Positions 52,764 through 61,579 are shown, counted from the first letter of the stretch. The stretch: DNA of 64,000 nt from Azospirillum sp. RU38E (GCF_900188385.1 NZ_FZOI01000009.1:62001-126000); one strand, 5' to 3'. Numbers and translations: made by a program. The notes: generated by a model not told the origin, from the sequence alone.

Positions 52764-53798
52764 TCAACACTCCGCAGCGGGTCCGGCTTTCTGTGCTGCC
52801 GTCATCTTGAAGATGCCCTGCGCGTTGGAACTGTCAAACCGCAAATCCAGGCCGCTGGTACGCGGCCCCGGCGGGGCCACCACGTCGCGGGAAATGAATT
52901 CATAGAAGGAACCGGGCACCGTGCGGGTGATGATGGAGCCATCGGCGGCCCGGAAGGGCCGTTCCACCTGGGCCGCCCGGATGGCCGTCTGCCGCACGCT
53001 GCCCTGGGCGGAGATTTCCACCTTCTCCTTCATCGGAAACTGGCGCAGCTTCAGCGCTTCGGCATGGGCCAGCACATCGGGCACCCGGTCGGTGGCATGG
53101 TTGAACCGGTTGCCCTCCGTGGCGATCCAGCCCATTTCCGCCGAGGCGGCCAGGACGGTTTCATAATCCGCCAGCGCCGGCACCGGATGCTGGCGGTCAA
53201 AACAGCCGGCCAGGATGGGCAGCAATTCCACCGCCTCGGCCAGGGCCAGGTTGCGGCGGCTGGCCAGCCGGTCCAGCGCTTGGCGGGCCCAGGGCGTCAG
53301 CGGGTCACGGGAATTGCCGAAGATGCGGGATGCCGCCTGTTGCACCGGTTCGGGGAACCGGTCGGGGTGGATTTCACTGACGAAATATTGCGCAATATCT
53401 TCGGGGAAATCGCGGTGGGCATAGGCCCGGCCCGTCATGCGCAATTTATCCAGCGGGTAGATGCCGGCGACGGCATAACCCAGCGGTTCCATTATCCGAC
53501 CGAAGGCGGCGGTGCCGCCGGGCAGGTCGCCCGTTGCCATATCCACCGTGCGCAGCGCGCCATGGTCGAACACCAGCTTGGCGCTTTGTGATTGTTCGGC
53601 GACATAACGCGCCCCTTCCGGCACCTCCTCCAGCAGGCGCTGGAACAGCACCATGGATAGGGCCATCGCCAGCACGGCACGCGGTACGTCTGCTCCGTCG
53701 CTGGCCAGCAGTTCCGGGCGGATGTCCAACAGCCCCAACAACCGCCCACTGACGGCTTCACCCAGGGCAACGCTGGTCAGGGTGGAAAGGTGGCTCAT
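52764..53798 (-). CDS. hglS: 2-oxoadipate dioxygenase/decarboxylase (HglS/DUF1338 family)
   Basis: 344 residues. The motif FDHGALRT (H79), the segment GNRFNHAT (H234) and PGSFYEF (E300) supply the His-His-Glu iron site described for this family (formerly DUF1338). In Pseudomonas putida HglS converts 2-oxoadipate with oxygen to D-2-hydroxyglutarate and CO2 in lysine degradation. It is shorter than the larger ~450-residue members such as YdcJ. It lies between an aminoadipate semialdehyde dehydrogenase and a D-2-hydroxyacid dehydrogenase, exactly the genes acting before and after it. AAAGG lies before the ATG. The upstream gap contains an inverted-pair repeat. Confidence 0.87.
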   Translation of the reverse strand: MSHLSTLTSVALGEAVSGRLLGLLDIRPELLASDGADVPRAVLAMALSMVLFQRLLEEVPEGARYVAEQSQSAKLVFDHGALRTVDMATGDLPGGTAAFGRIMEPLGYAVAGIYPLDKLRMTGRAYAHRDFPEDIAQYFVSEIHPDRFPEPVQQAASRIFGNSRDPLTPWARQALDRLASRRNLALAEAVELLPILAGCFDRQHPVPALADYETVLAASAEMGWIATEGNRFNHATDRVPDVLAHAEALKLRQFPMKEKVEISAQGSVRQTAIRAAQVERPFRAADGSIITRTVPGSFYEFISRDVVAPPGPRTSGLDLRFDSSNAQGIFKMTAAQKAGPAAEC

Positions 53799-53850
53799 GG
53801 TTGGGGACCTTTCTGGTGGGGGGCTCAGGTGATCAGTTCAGTACTATCTC

Positions 53851-53939
53851 TACCGTCACCCCGGCGCAGGCCGGGGTCCAGTTTCGTAGATCACAGCGCT
53901 TGCGGCCCCTGGACCCCGGCGCAGGCCGGGGTGACGGTA
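53851..53939. repeat. Inverted-pair palindromic repeat 1
   Basis: Two arms, 53851-53881 and 53909-53939, are near-perfect inverted copies (TACCGTCACCCCGGC...GTCCAG against CTGGACCCCGG...GTGACGGTA), each with its own GGCGCAGGCC core. They resemble REP-like elements widespread between alphaproteobacterial genes. It lies in the 170-bp gap between the aldehyde dehydrogenase and HglS-type genes. Confidence 0.75.
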
Positions 53940-53968
53940 GAGAAAGCAAGAGAGGGAGAGACACCCCC

Positions 53969-55474
53969 TCACCCAATCTCCGGAAACTCAATCCCCTGTG
54001 CCAGGGGCAGCGAGGTGCCGTAATTGATGGCGGAGGTCTGGCGGCGCATATACTGCTTCCAGGCGTCGGAGCCGCTTTCGCGCCCGCCGCCGGTTTCCTT
54101 CTCCCCGCCGAAGGCCCCGCCAATTTCCGCCCCGCTGGGCCCCATATTGACATTGGCGATGCCACAGTCAGAGCCATCGGGGGCCAGGAAGCGCTCAGCC
54201 TCCAGCAAATCACGGGTGATGATGGAGGAAGACAGGCCCTGCGGCACGTCATTCTGCAACGCCACCGCTTCATCAAAATCGCTGTAGCGCAGAATATAGA
54301 GGATGGGGCCGAACGTCTCCTGCTTCACGATCGCCGTCTGGCCCGGCATTTCCACCAATGCCGGATAGGCGTAATATGCATCGGGGAACCTGTCGGCCAG
54401 TGCCCGCCCGCCGCCATGCACCACGCCGCCCTGTGCCTTGGCCTGGGCGAGCGCCGCTTCGACCGCGTCAAAGGCGGGTTTGTCGATCAGCGGCCCCATC
54501 AGGGTGCCAGCGTCGCGCGGGTCGCCCGGCTGGATGGCGGCAAAGGCGGTTTTCACCGCCGCCACCACCTTGTCATAGCAGTCCGTATGCACGATCAGCC
54601 GGCGCAGGCTGGTGCAGCGCTGGCCCGCCGTGCCGACAGCGGCAAACAGGATGGCCCGCACCGCCAGCTTCAGATCAGCCGAGGGGGTGACGATCATGGC
54701 ATTGTTGCCGCCCAATTCCAGAATCGAGCGACCAAAGCGCCCCGCCACAACGGGAGCGACTTCGCGCCCCATGCGGGTGGAGCCGGTGGCGCTGACCAGC
54801 GGGATGCGCGGATCGGCGGCCAATCTTTCCCCCACATCCTTAAAGCCGAACAGCAGTTCCGACAGGCCCGCCGGCGCATCGCCGAAGCGGGCCACGACCT
54901 TCTCGAACAATTTCTGGGTGGCCAGGGCGGTCAGCGGCGTCTTTTCCGACGGTTTCCAGATCACCGGATCGCCAGCGACCAGCGCCAGCGCCGCGTTCCA
55001 GGCCCAGACGGCGACGGGGAAATTGAACGCCGTGATGATGGCGACCGGCCCCAGCGGCTGCCACGTCTCCACCATCCGGTGACGCGGCCGTTCAGAGGCG
55101 ATGGTCAGCCCGTGCAGCTGGCGCGACAGGCCGACGGCGAAGTCGCAGATGTCGATCATCTCCTGCACTTCGCCCAGCCCTTCCTGGACGATCTTGCCGG
55201 CCTCCAGCGTCACCAGCGCCCCCAGGTCGGGCTTATGTTCCCGCAGCACCTCGCCGAACAGGCGCACCAGCTCACCACGCCTTGGGGCGGGAACGGTGCG
55301 CCATGTCTTGAAGGCAGCAGCGGAACGGGCAATGGCGGCTTCCACCTGCTGCGGGCTGTGGGCTTTCACCGCCCCGATGATGGCGCCATCAATAGGGGAG
55401 CGGGAGAGGATGTCGCCATCGGTGACAAGGCCGGTAAGGCCAAGCCGGCTCAGCAGGGCGGAAAGGTCGGACAT
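53969..55474 (-). CDS. amaB: Alpha-aminoadipate semialdehyde dehydrogenase (ALDH7/AmaB-like)
   Basis: 501-residue aldehyde dehydrogenase. Cofactor and catalytic motifs: ITAFNFPVAVWAWN, VIWKPSEKTPLTA, ATGSTRMGREVAPVVAGRFGRSILELGGNNAMIV (general base Glu) and GTAGQRCTSLRRLIVH (nucleophile Cys). ALDH7-type features include NVNMGPSGAEIGGAFGGEKETGGGRESGSDAWKQYMRRQT near the C-terminus, the signature of alpha-aminoadipate semialdehyde/piperideine-6-carboxylate dehydrogenases. It oxidises the semialdehyde formed from saccharopine to 2-aminoadipate. GGAGG lies 8 bases before the ATG. Gene order fits lysine degradation: the saccharopine dehydrogenase gene is upstream. Confidence 0.92.
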   Translation of the reverse strand: MSDLSALLSRLGLTGLVTDGDILSRSPIDGAIIGAVKAHSPQQVEAAIARSAAAFKTWRTVPAPRRGELVRLFGEVLREHKPDLGALVTLEAGKIVQEGLGEVQEMIDICDFAVGLSRQLHGLTIASERPRHRMVETWQPLGPVAIITAFNFPVAVWAWNAALALVAGDPVIWKPSEKTPLTALATQKLFEKVVARFGDAPAGLSELLFGFKDVGERLAADPRIPLVSATGSTRMGREVAPVVAGRFGRSILELGGNNAMIVTPSADLKLAVRAILFAAVGTAGQRCTSLRRLIVHTDCYDKVVAAVKTAFAAIQPGDPRDAGTLMGPLIDKPAFDAVEAALAQAKAQGGVVHGGGRALADRFPDAYYAYPALVEMPGQTAIVKQETFGPILYILRYSDFDEAVALQNDVPQGLSSSIITRDLLEAERFLAPDGSDCGIANVNMGPSGAEIGGAFGGEKETGGGRESGSDAWKQYMRRQTSAINYGTSLPLAQGIEFPEIG

Positions 55475-55581
55475 GGGGCAGGCCTCCGGTATGTATATGG
55501 ATTGTTTTTGGGTGCGTTTTACAAGAATGGGCGTGGTGCGTCAGCGTAAGGCTATGTGCGTATCCAGTATCTCAACAGTGC

Positions 55582-55670
55582 TTTCCCCGCGAAAGCGGGG
55601 GTCCAGGGTCACAGGAACAACGCTTCAGTGCCCTTGGCCCCTGGACCCCCGCTTCCGCGGGGGAGGCAGG
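55582..55670. repeat. Inverted-pair palindromic repeat 2
   Basis: Left arm TTTCCCCGCGAAAGCGGGGGTCCAG and right arm CTGGACCCCCGCTTCCGCGGGGGAGGC, each a hairpin and inverse of the other, flank a short centre with CAGTGCCCTTGGCCC. Nearly the same element is at 57941. It occupies the 251-bp gap before the aldehyde dehydrogenase gene; nothing else is recognised in that gap. Confidence 0.75.
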
Positions 55671-55725
55671 GGGTCTGCTACAGCGGACGATTGGATCAAG
55701 ACTGAACGCAAAGCCTCCCCCCCCC

Positions 55726-56796
55726 TCACGCATAAACCTTGCCGAACCGGTTAGCCAGGAACCGGTCCAGCTTCATCTCCTCCTGCCGGACGAAGCCCTT
55801 GGCCGGCAGGTGGCCTTGGGCCTGCAGGTCCAGCATGGCGCAGATGCCGGCCGCCGTGCTCATCTGGATGGCGGAGAGGAAATGGCCGTCCACCTCCTCG
55901 CCATGAATATGGCGCACGATGCTTTCCTGTTCCAGCCGGCCATGGCGCTTGCCGGAAACGGTGCAGAAGACCAGCACCACATCCTGCATGGTGATGGGCA
56001 GTGCCTCTTCCAGCACTTCCTTCAACAGGTCGCGCCGGCGGGCCAGCCGCAAATCCTCCACCAGCAGCTTGATCAGGGCGCAATGGCCCGGATAGCGGAT
56101 GGATTTATAGGTCAGGTTCTCCACCCGCCCCGCCAGGGTTTCCACCAGCGATCCCAGCCCGCCCGAGGTATTGAACGCCTCATAGGTCACCCCTTCCAGG
56201 GCGAATTCTTCCAAATCTTCCAGCGGCGGCAGTTCCACCTTATGGCCGTCCTGCACCGCCTCGCACGGGTTCAGATATTCGTTGATCAACCCGTCGGTGG
56301 ACCAGGTGAGGTTATATTTCAAGGCATTGGTGGGATAGCGCGGCAAGGCGCCGACGCGCAGCTGCACGTCGCGCAAACTGTCAAACCCTTCGGCCAGCCC
56401 ATGGGCGGCGATGGAGACAAAGCCCGGTGCCAGCCCGCATTGCGGCACAAAGGCGCTGTTGGCCTTGGCCGCCACTTCCTTCACCACGCGGGTGGAGGCG
56501 ACATCTTCCGTCAGGTCGAAATAATGGATGCCGGCGTCAAAGGCGCCATAGGCAATGGTGGAGGTGGCATGGAACGGCAGGGCATTCAGCACCGCATAGC
56601 GGCCCGCCATGGCGCGGCGCAAGGCCGGGCCGTCATGAATGTCCAGTTCCAACGTCTCCACCCCCAGATCGATGAAGCGCTTCAGGGCGGCGGCACTATG
56701 GTCGGCCACCGTCACCTTGTAATCGCCGCTGCGGCGTAGCAGCAATGTGATGGCAAGGCCGATCTTACCCGCACCCAGCAACAGGATGTTCTTCAT
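55726..56796 (-). CDS. Saccharopine dehydrogenase family protein (glutamate-forming type)
   Basis: 356 residues. The N-terminal Rossmann motif is ILLLGAGKIGLAITLLL, followed by VTVADHS, and NALPFHATSTIAYGAFDAGIHYFDLTED, a hallmark of the Lys9-like saccharopine dehydrogenases. PQCGLAPGFVSIAAHGLAEGFDS is the second family block. It is predicted to split saccharopine into glutamate and 2-aminoadipate 6-semialdehyde with NAD+. ATG 56796 has GGTGAGG 5 bases upstream; the frame opens 10 codons earlier without a ribosome site. First gene of the lysine catabolic unit. The lysine-ketoglutarate reductase that makes saccharopine is not in the window. Confidence 0.9.
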   Translation of the reverse strand: MKNILLLGAGKIGLAITLLLRRSGDYKVTVADHSAAALKRFIDLGVETLELDIHDGPALRRAMAGRYAVLNALPFHATSTIAYGAFDAGIHYFDLTEDVASTRVVKEVAAKANSAFVPQCGLAPGFVSIAAHGLAEGFDSLRDVQLRVGALPRYPTNALKYNLTWSTDGLINEYLNPCEAVQDGHKVELPPLEDLEEFALEGVTYEAFNTSGGLGSLVETLAGRVENLTYKSIRYPGHCALIKLLVEDLRLARRRDLLKEVLEEALPITMQDVVLVFCTVSGKRHGRLEQESIVRHIHGEEVDGHFLSAIQMSTAAGICAMLDLQAQGHLPAKGFVRQEEMKLDRFLANRFGKVYA

Positions 56797-56947
56797 AACG
56801 CCCTCACCTATCTGGATTATTTTCATCCATGGTCAGGGCTGGAGCGACCGGCGGGAAGCCGGCGAAGTGACGGAAAGACGGATAAGTATCGGCGGATTGA
56901 CGGTTTGGCCGGCGAATTGCCAAACCGTCAATCCAACAGATTCCCCA

Positions 56948-57859
56948 TCAGGCGGGCAGGCTGGGGAAACCGGGCTTCGGGGTGAAGCGGCGTTCCAGCC
57001 GGCCGCGATGGCCAGTGCGGTAGACCAGCAGATTGCCGGCCTGCGGCTGGCCGGCCAATGCCTCCTCTGACAGATCGACGGAAGCCGTCGTCACCAGCAG
57101 CAGGTCCAGATCCTGGCCGCCAAAGGCAACACAGGTGGGCTGAGAGGCCGGCACCGGCAGGATCAGGTCAATTTCCCCATCCGGGCGGAAGCGGACAATG
57201 CGGGAAGCACCCCATTGCGCACTCCAGAGATAACCGTCGGCATCCACTGTCGCCCCATCGGGCGAGGCCCCATCAGGCGTGCGGGCAAAGGGGCGACGGT
57301 TGGCCGGCAGCCCCGTCGTGGCATCCACATCATAGGCATACATTTCGCCGGGAATGCTGTCGGCGAAATACATGGTGGCGCCATCCGGGCTCCAGCAGGT
57401 GCCATTGGAAATGTGGAAGCCGCCTTCATGCCGGGTCACCGTGCCATCACCGGCCAGGGTGAACTGGCTGCCCAAGTTGGCAGCACCGGCCTTGGCCGCA
57501 TCTTCCACCATGGTACCGGCCCAGAACAGGCCGTTGGGGCCGACGCGCCCGTCATTGAAGCGGATGCCGCAGCCCTGTTCCAGCAACTGGTCGATCCAGT
57601 GCAGCCGGCCGCTGGGCGGATCGAACAGGGCAAACCCCTGCTCAAAGGCGCAGACCAGCGCATCCATCCCCTCCACCAGCCCGAAGGAGCCGAGGCGCTG
57701 CGGCGTGGGGAAGGTTTCCAGCGCGCCGCCGGGCGTCCAGCGATGCATCCGGCGACCGACAATATCGGTCCACCAGACAACACCCTTACGGTCATCCCAC
57801 AGCACCCCCTCGCCCAGCGCGTCCCGCGTGGCGACGATGTCAATCGGTTCGGTCGTCAT
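56948..57859 (-). CDS. SMP-30/gluconolactonase family lactonase
   Basis: 303-residue six-bladed beta-propeller. LGEGVLWDDRKGVVWWTDI holds the first metal-binding Glu, RFNDGRVGPNGLFWAGTM the Asn/Asp group, HISNGTCWSPDGATMYFADS the second Asn and PDGATVDADGYLWSAQWGASRIVRF the Asp. These enzymes open sugar-acid lactones with a divalent metal. With dgoK and dgoA transcribed toward it, it is likely a galactonolactonase or similar enzyme in a De Ley-Doudoroff-type route. It is cytoplasmic, with no signal peptide. A palindromic repeat separates it from dgoA. Confidence 0.9.
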   Translation of the reverse strand: MTTEPIDIVATRDALGEGVLWDDRKGVVWWTDIVGRRMHRWTPGGALETFPTPQRLGSFGLVEGMDALVCAFEQGFALFDPPSGRLHWIDQLLEQGCGIRFNDGRVGPNGLFWAGTMVEDAAKAGAANLGSQFTLAGDGTVTRHEGGFHISNGTCWSPDGATMYFADSIPGEMYAYDVDATTGLPANRRPFARTPDGASPDGATVDADGYLWSAQWGASRIVRFRPDGEIDLILPVPASQPTCVAFGGQDLDLLLVTTASVDLSEEALAGQPQAGNLLVYRTGHRGRLERRFTPKPGFPSLPA

Positions 57860-57940
57860 GGTTTCCCCCTGATTCAGAATTTGCTTGAGAGCGGCGCCGG
57901 GATGGATGTGGGCGCTCAGTTAACCTCTTGCAACGGCGTG

Positions 57941-58034
57941 CTTTCCCCGCGGAAGCGGGGATCCAGGGGCCACCTGTACCCACGCTTCAGCGCCCTTGGC
58001 CCCTGGACCCCCGCTTACGCGGGGGAGGCAGGGA
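57941..58034. repeat. Inverted-pair palindromic repeat 3
   Basis: Arms TTTCCCCGCGGAAGCGGGGATCCAG and CTGGACCCCCGCTTACGCGGGGGAGGC face each other over a short spacer containing CACGCTTCAGCGCCCTTGGCCC, which closely matches repeat 2 at 55582. It lies in the 248-bp gap between dgoA and the SMP-30 gene, where I see nothing else. Confidence 0.75.
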
Positions 58035-58107
58035 AGGTGCGAGGCCCTATCCTAGCGCCCTTGCGGGAAAGCCGGGATGACGGAAAGACACAGGACCAGC
58101 CCACCGC

Positions 58108-58758
58108 TCACCCCTTGGCGCAAGCCGCCACCAGGGCGGCGGCGCGGCGGTCGATTTCGGCCAGATCGCGGCCGGGCTGGTAAATCTCCGACCCGATGCC
58201 GAAGCCGACGGCACCGGCATTGCGCCAGGACTCCATCTCCGCCGCCCCCACGCCACCGACGGCATAGACACCGACATCGCGCGGCAGCACGGCCTTGATG
58301 GCCTTCAGATGGCCCGTCCCCACCGTGGCAGCGGGGAACAGTTTGATATGGCGGGCACCAGCACCGATGGCAGCAAAGGCCTCCGTCGGGGTCATGAAGC
58401 CGGGGAAAGGCACCAGCCCCCGTTCCACTGCGCGGCGGATCACCGACACATCGCTGTTGGGGGTAACGATCAGCCGGCCGCTGGCATCGGCCACCCGGTC
58501 CACATCCGCCGGGGTCAGCACCGTGCCGGCGCCATGCAGGCACTGGTCGCCCAGCGCTTCGCCCAGGCGGCGGATGCTTTCAAACGGCTCGGGGGAGTTC
58601 AGCGGCACCTCAATCACGCGGATGCCATGGCCGATCAGCACGCGGGAAACGTCCAGCACCTCATCCGGCTTCACCCCGCGCAGGATGGCCACCAGCGGCA
58701 CGGCAGACAGATAATCGTTCAGCAGGTCGGCAGCTTTCTTTTCCATCATCCTCACCAT
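58108..58758 (-). CDS. dgoA: 2-dehydro-3-deoxy-6-phosphogalactonate aldolase
   Basis: 216-residue class I aldolase of the KDPG/KDPGal family. VPLVAILRGVKPDEV includes the general-acid region, RVIEVPLNSPEPFESIRRL supplies the catalytic Glu, HGAGTVLTPADV is the substrate loop and IKLFPAATVGTGHLKAIKAVLP carries the Schiff-base Lys. The VPLNSP wording fits the galactonate (DgoA) branch. It cleaves KDPGal to pyruvate and glyceraldehyde 3-phosphate. It overlaps the dgoK stop. Start is uncertain: ATG 58758 is given; 58749 and 58746 are also possible. Confidence 0.9.
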   Translation of the reverse strand: MVRMMEKKAADLLNDYLSAVPLVAILRGVKPDEVLDVSRVLIGHGIRVIEVPLNSPEPFESIRRLGEALGDQCLHGAGTVLTPADVDRVADASGRLIVTPNSDVSVIRRAVERGLVPFPGFMTPTEAFAAIGAGARHIKLFPAATVGTGHLKAIKAVLPRDVGVYAVGGVGAAEMESWRNAGAVGFGIGSEIYQPGRDLAEIDRRAAALVAACAKG

Positions 58759-59669
58759 TGGGTCCGTTCCATCACGGCGGCCAGTCCCGCCAACACGCAA
58801 TCCCCGCCATCCAGCCGCCGGCTGGGCACAGCCAGCAGCGACAGCGCCTCGGCATAGAGCCCCGTCAGGGCCGGTTCACCCACCAGCACGACGGTGGCGG
58901 CCCGCTGGCCGCCATAGGCCGGGAACAGGCTGATCGCCTGGGCCACATCGGCGCCGATGATCAGGCCGGACAGGAAGCTGCCGGCCAGGGCCGGATCCAA
59001 CTGGCCGCGCATCTGGCGGGCGCGGGTTTCAAACAGCCGGTGCAGGATCGCCCCGCCGGAGGCCACACCGCGTTCCGCCCCCTGGCGGAAGGTGGCGGCA
59101 TCGGTGGGGGCCTTGCGGTGCGGCGGCGGCACCAGCACCGACCCGCCATTCAGCAGGGCGAACAGCTCCCCGGACAGGGCGGTCTGAAAGGTTTCCACCA
59201 CCCCATCCTTCACCAAAGCCCATTTGGCATGGGTGCCGGGCAGGCAGATCAGGTGCCGGCCCTGGCGCAGTTCCGGGTGAAGCGCCAGCAGGCCGATCAG
59301 TTGGGTTTCCTCCCCCCGCATCACATCGGGCGCGCCGGCGGGGTTGACACAGGCCAGCCCTGGCACGATGCGCACGCCGGGCCGCACCTCCAGCAGGGCC
59401 GATCCCAGCGCCTCCGCCCCCGCCGGGCATTCCAGATAGGGGGTCTGCACCCAGCCGATGGAGGAACCAACCATGCCGGCCAGCAGCACCGGCAGGCTGC
59501 CATGCTGGGTCACCCAGGGGCGGGTCAGCTCATCCAGCAATTCCCCCGCCTTGCCGCCCGCCGTGGCGATACCGGGCCCATCCACCCGCGCCTGCACACC
59601 CGCAGGGCCATTCAAGTAAAGGCGCAGGTTGCTGGTACCCCAGTCACCGGCGATGTAAAGCCTTGTCAT
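58752..59669 (-). CDS. dgoK: 2-dehydro-3-deoxygalactonokinase
   Basis: 305-residue sugar kinase of the DgoK family. IAGDWGTSNLRLYL is the N-terminal phosphate-binding start, PVLLAGMVGSSIGWVQTPYLECPAG and IVPGLACVNPAGAPDVMRGEETQLIGLLAL are family blocks, and LICLPGTHAKWALVKDGVVETFQTALSGELFALL is the second nucleotide-binding region. It phosphorylates 2-dehydro-3-deoxygalactonate for cleavage by the overlapping dgoA product. ATG 59669 is chosen because the ASKHA fold starts there; upstream in-frame starts read into the control region. Confidence 0.93.
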   Translation of the reverse strand: MTRLYIAGDWGTSNLRLYLNGPAGVQARVDGPGIATAGGKAGELLDELTRPWVTQHGSLPVLLAGMVGSSIGWVQTPYLECPAGAEALGSALLEVRPGVRIVPGLACVNPAGAPDVMRGEETQLIGLLALHPELRQGRHLICLPGTHAKWALVKDGVVETFQTALSGELFALLNGGSVLVPPPHRKAPTDAATFRQGAERGVASGGAILHRLFETRARQMRGQLDPALAGSFLSGLIIGADVAQAISLFPAYGGQRAATVVLVGEPALTGLYAEALSLLAVPSRRLDGGDCVLAGLAAVMERTQW

Positions 59670-59726
59670 CTCGCCATTCCCATCCCAGCGCATCCGCCCT
59701 TGGCCGGGCGACGCATTATCTCTCAT

Positions 59727-59737
59727 TTATATGATAA
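59727..59737. promoter_or_regulatory. Short inverted repeat upstream of dgoK
   Basis: TTATATGATAA is a TTAT/ATAA inverted repeat in the AT-rich part of the 221-bp divergent gap between dgoK and the solute-binding protein gene. It lies 58 bases before the dgoK start and could be a GntR-type operator or part of a promoter. No regulator gene is adjacent. Confidence 0.3.
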
Positions 59738-59890
59738 TTTTCCCCCTGCCAAGGGTGGGGTGGTGTGAGGTTCACAACGTCGCCACCCCATACAAAAGCA
59801 TAGACCCTATCAAGTTGATATTATTGGAGGCTGCAATTCGCCGCCCCGTCGGCTAGGATGATGAAAACAAGCAAAAGCGGAGGGTCCGCG

Positions 59891-60790
59891 ATGCGGGCGG
59901 CCTTTAACCGGCTTCTGGCAGGGGTCTGGCTGATGGCGCTGCTGGCAGGGGTGGCCAGCGCACAGGCACCGGTGGAATACCGGATCGAATATAATGGCTC
60001 TGCCGCCGGGCAGAATGTCCGCTCCTATTACCGCGACCTGATCGAACTGGTGCTGGCGCGCACCCAGGCCCGCTTTGGACCGGCGCGCCTTGTGGATGTG
60101 CCGGGATCCAGCCCGCAGGGGCGGCTGCTGGCCATGCTGGAACATGGCAAGCTGGATGTGCTGTGGACCGCCACCAGCCGGCAGCGCGAAAGCCAGGCCC
60201 TGCCCATCCGCATTCCGCTGGACATGGGCCTGACCGGCCAGCGGGCGCTGGTGATCCGCAAGCAGGATGTCGCCCGCTTTGATGTCATCCGCGATTTAAA
60301 TGATTTGCGGCGGTTCAAGGCCTGCCAGGGCGCCTATTGGCCGGATAATGACATTCTGCGCGCCGGCGGCCTGCGCGTGGCCGAATACGACTGGATCGAT
60401 CTGGCCTATCCGGCCATGCGCACGCACGAGTGCGACTATCTGCCCCGCGCGGTGAATGAGATTGATGGGGAGGTGGCGACACTCGGCGGTGATGATTTGG
60501 TGGTTTATGACCGGCTGGTCATCGCCTATCCCATGCCGATGTATCTGTTTGTGTCCAGCCGTAACACGGCGCTGGCCGCGCGGCTGCAGGCCGGGCTGGA
60601 AGGGCTGGTGGCGGATGGCGGATTGCGCCGCTTCATGGCGGGCCATCCGGCCACAGCCCCGGTTTTCCGGCCCAATCGCTTTCAGGGGGTGCGGGTGCTG
60701 CGGCTGGATAACCCGGACCTGCCGGCCGACACACCCCTGGCGGATCACCGGCTCTGGCTGGACCTGACGGCCCTGTCCCCGCCGGCCTGA
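59891..60790 (+). CDS. Periplasmic solute-binding-like protein
   Basis: 299 residues with a signal peptide (FNRLLAGVWLMALLAGVASAQA). The mature part resembles family 3 extracellular solute-binding proteins: LVLARTQARFGPARLVDV, MLEHGKLDVLWTATSRQRE, ALVIRKQDVARFDVIRDLNDL. No transporter genes adjoin it, so it may serve as a sensor domain or an orphan binding protein. GGAGG precedes ATG 59891. It converges directly on bioD: the two stops are adjacent with no gap. Ligand unknown. Confidence 0.75.
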   Translation: MRAAFNRLLAGVWLMALLAGVASAQAPVEYRIEYNGSAAGQNVRSYYRDLIELVLARTQARFGPARLVDVPGSSPQGRLLAMLEHGKLDVLWTATSRQRESQALPIRIPLDMGLTGQRALVIRKQDVARFDVIRDLNDLRRFKACQGAYWPDNDILRAGGLRVAEYDWIDLAYPAMRTHECDYLPRAVNEIDGEVATLGGDDLVVYDRLVIAYPMPMYLFVSSRNTALAARLQAGLEGLVADGGLRRFMAGHPATAPVFRPNRFQGVRVLRLDNPDLPADTPLADHRLWLDLTALSPPA

Positions 60791-61483
60791 TCAGCCTTGC
60801 AGCAGCCGATCCGCCAGCCGGCCCAGCACCGGGGCGGGCGCGGCCCCCGCCGGCTGGCGGGGCAGGTTGAAACAGGGAATGGCGGGGAAATGCCGGGCCA
60901 CGGCCTGTTCCACCGCACCGAGGGTCACCGTGGCCCCCGGCGTTTCGCTGGCCACCAGCCCCGCCACCCTTTGCCCCCGGTCGGCCAGCACGGTCAGCGC
61001 CGTCAGCGTATGGCTGATGCTGCCCAGATAGGAGCCGGCGACCAGCAGCACCGGCAATTCCAGGGCACGCAGCCAGTCCAGCACGGTGCGATCATCATCG
61101 ACCGGCGCCATCAGGCCGCCCACCCCTTCCACCAGCAGGGGCGCTGTCGGGCTGGCGGCGGCGATGCGGGTGCGGCAGGCGGTGAGCAGCTCGGCATAAT
61201 CCACCGCCTTGCCCTCCAAAGCTGCCGCCATATTGGGGGCCAGCGGCGCGCGGAATCGCCAGGGGGAAATGGCATCCAGCGTCGCCGGGGTGACATCCTG
61301 CCCCATGGCCGCCAGCAGGGCGGCCGGGTCGCTGCCGGCGGGATCCGCATCATCAATGCCGCTGACCAGCGGCTTGAATGCCTGTGCCATCAACCCTTTG
61401 GCCCGCCAATGGCGGATCAGCCCGGCGGAAACGAAGGTTTTGCCGATATCGGTGCCGGTGGCGGTAACGAAAAAGGCGGGCAT
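60791..61483 (-). CDS. bioD: Dethiobiotin synthetase
   Basis: 230 residues. GTDIGKTFVSAGLI (10-23) is the P-loop of BioD, LVEGVGGLMAPVD the second nucleotide/product segment, and LPVLLVAGSYLGSISHTLTAL the third. It makes dethiobiotin from 7,8-diaminopelargonate, CO2 and ATP. ATG 61483 follows GGGAG. The frame stays open far upstream across the bioB region on the opposite strand, but only this part is BioD. It is divergent from bioB across 96 bases, so the biotin genes here are transcribed in two directions from one control region. Confidence 0.95.
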   Translation of the reverse strand: MPAFFVTATGTDIGKTFVSAGLIRHWRAKGLMAQAFKPLVSGIDDADPAGSDPAALLAAMGQDVTPATLDAISPWRFRAPLAPNMAAALEGKAVDYAELLTACRTRIAAASPTAPLLVEGVGGLMAPVDDDRTVLDWLRALELPVLLVAGSYLGSISHTLTALTVLADRGQRVAGLVASETPGATVTLGAVEQAVARHFPAIPCFNLPRQPAGAAPAPVLGRLADRLLQG

Positions 61484-61579
61484 GACCCCATACTCCCGAA
61501 GGCATTCTTTGCTTGACCGGATATGCACTTGTCGCCAGTCATGTGGCAATGATTTGACATTCGCCAATGAGGAACAGCA

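Noticed and set aside
53851-58034. Repeated palindromes considered as a CRISPR array.
   Set aside because: Copies are kilobases apart, lie between genes and lack regular spacers; they are REP-like inverted pairs.
61484-61579. Search for a BioR-type box (TTATMKATAA) between bioD and bioB.
   Set aside because: No such box was found. The similar TTATATGATAA at 59727 lies upstream of dgoK instead and has one extra base.
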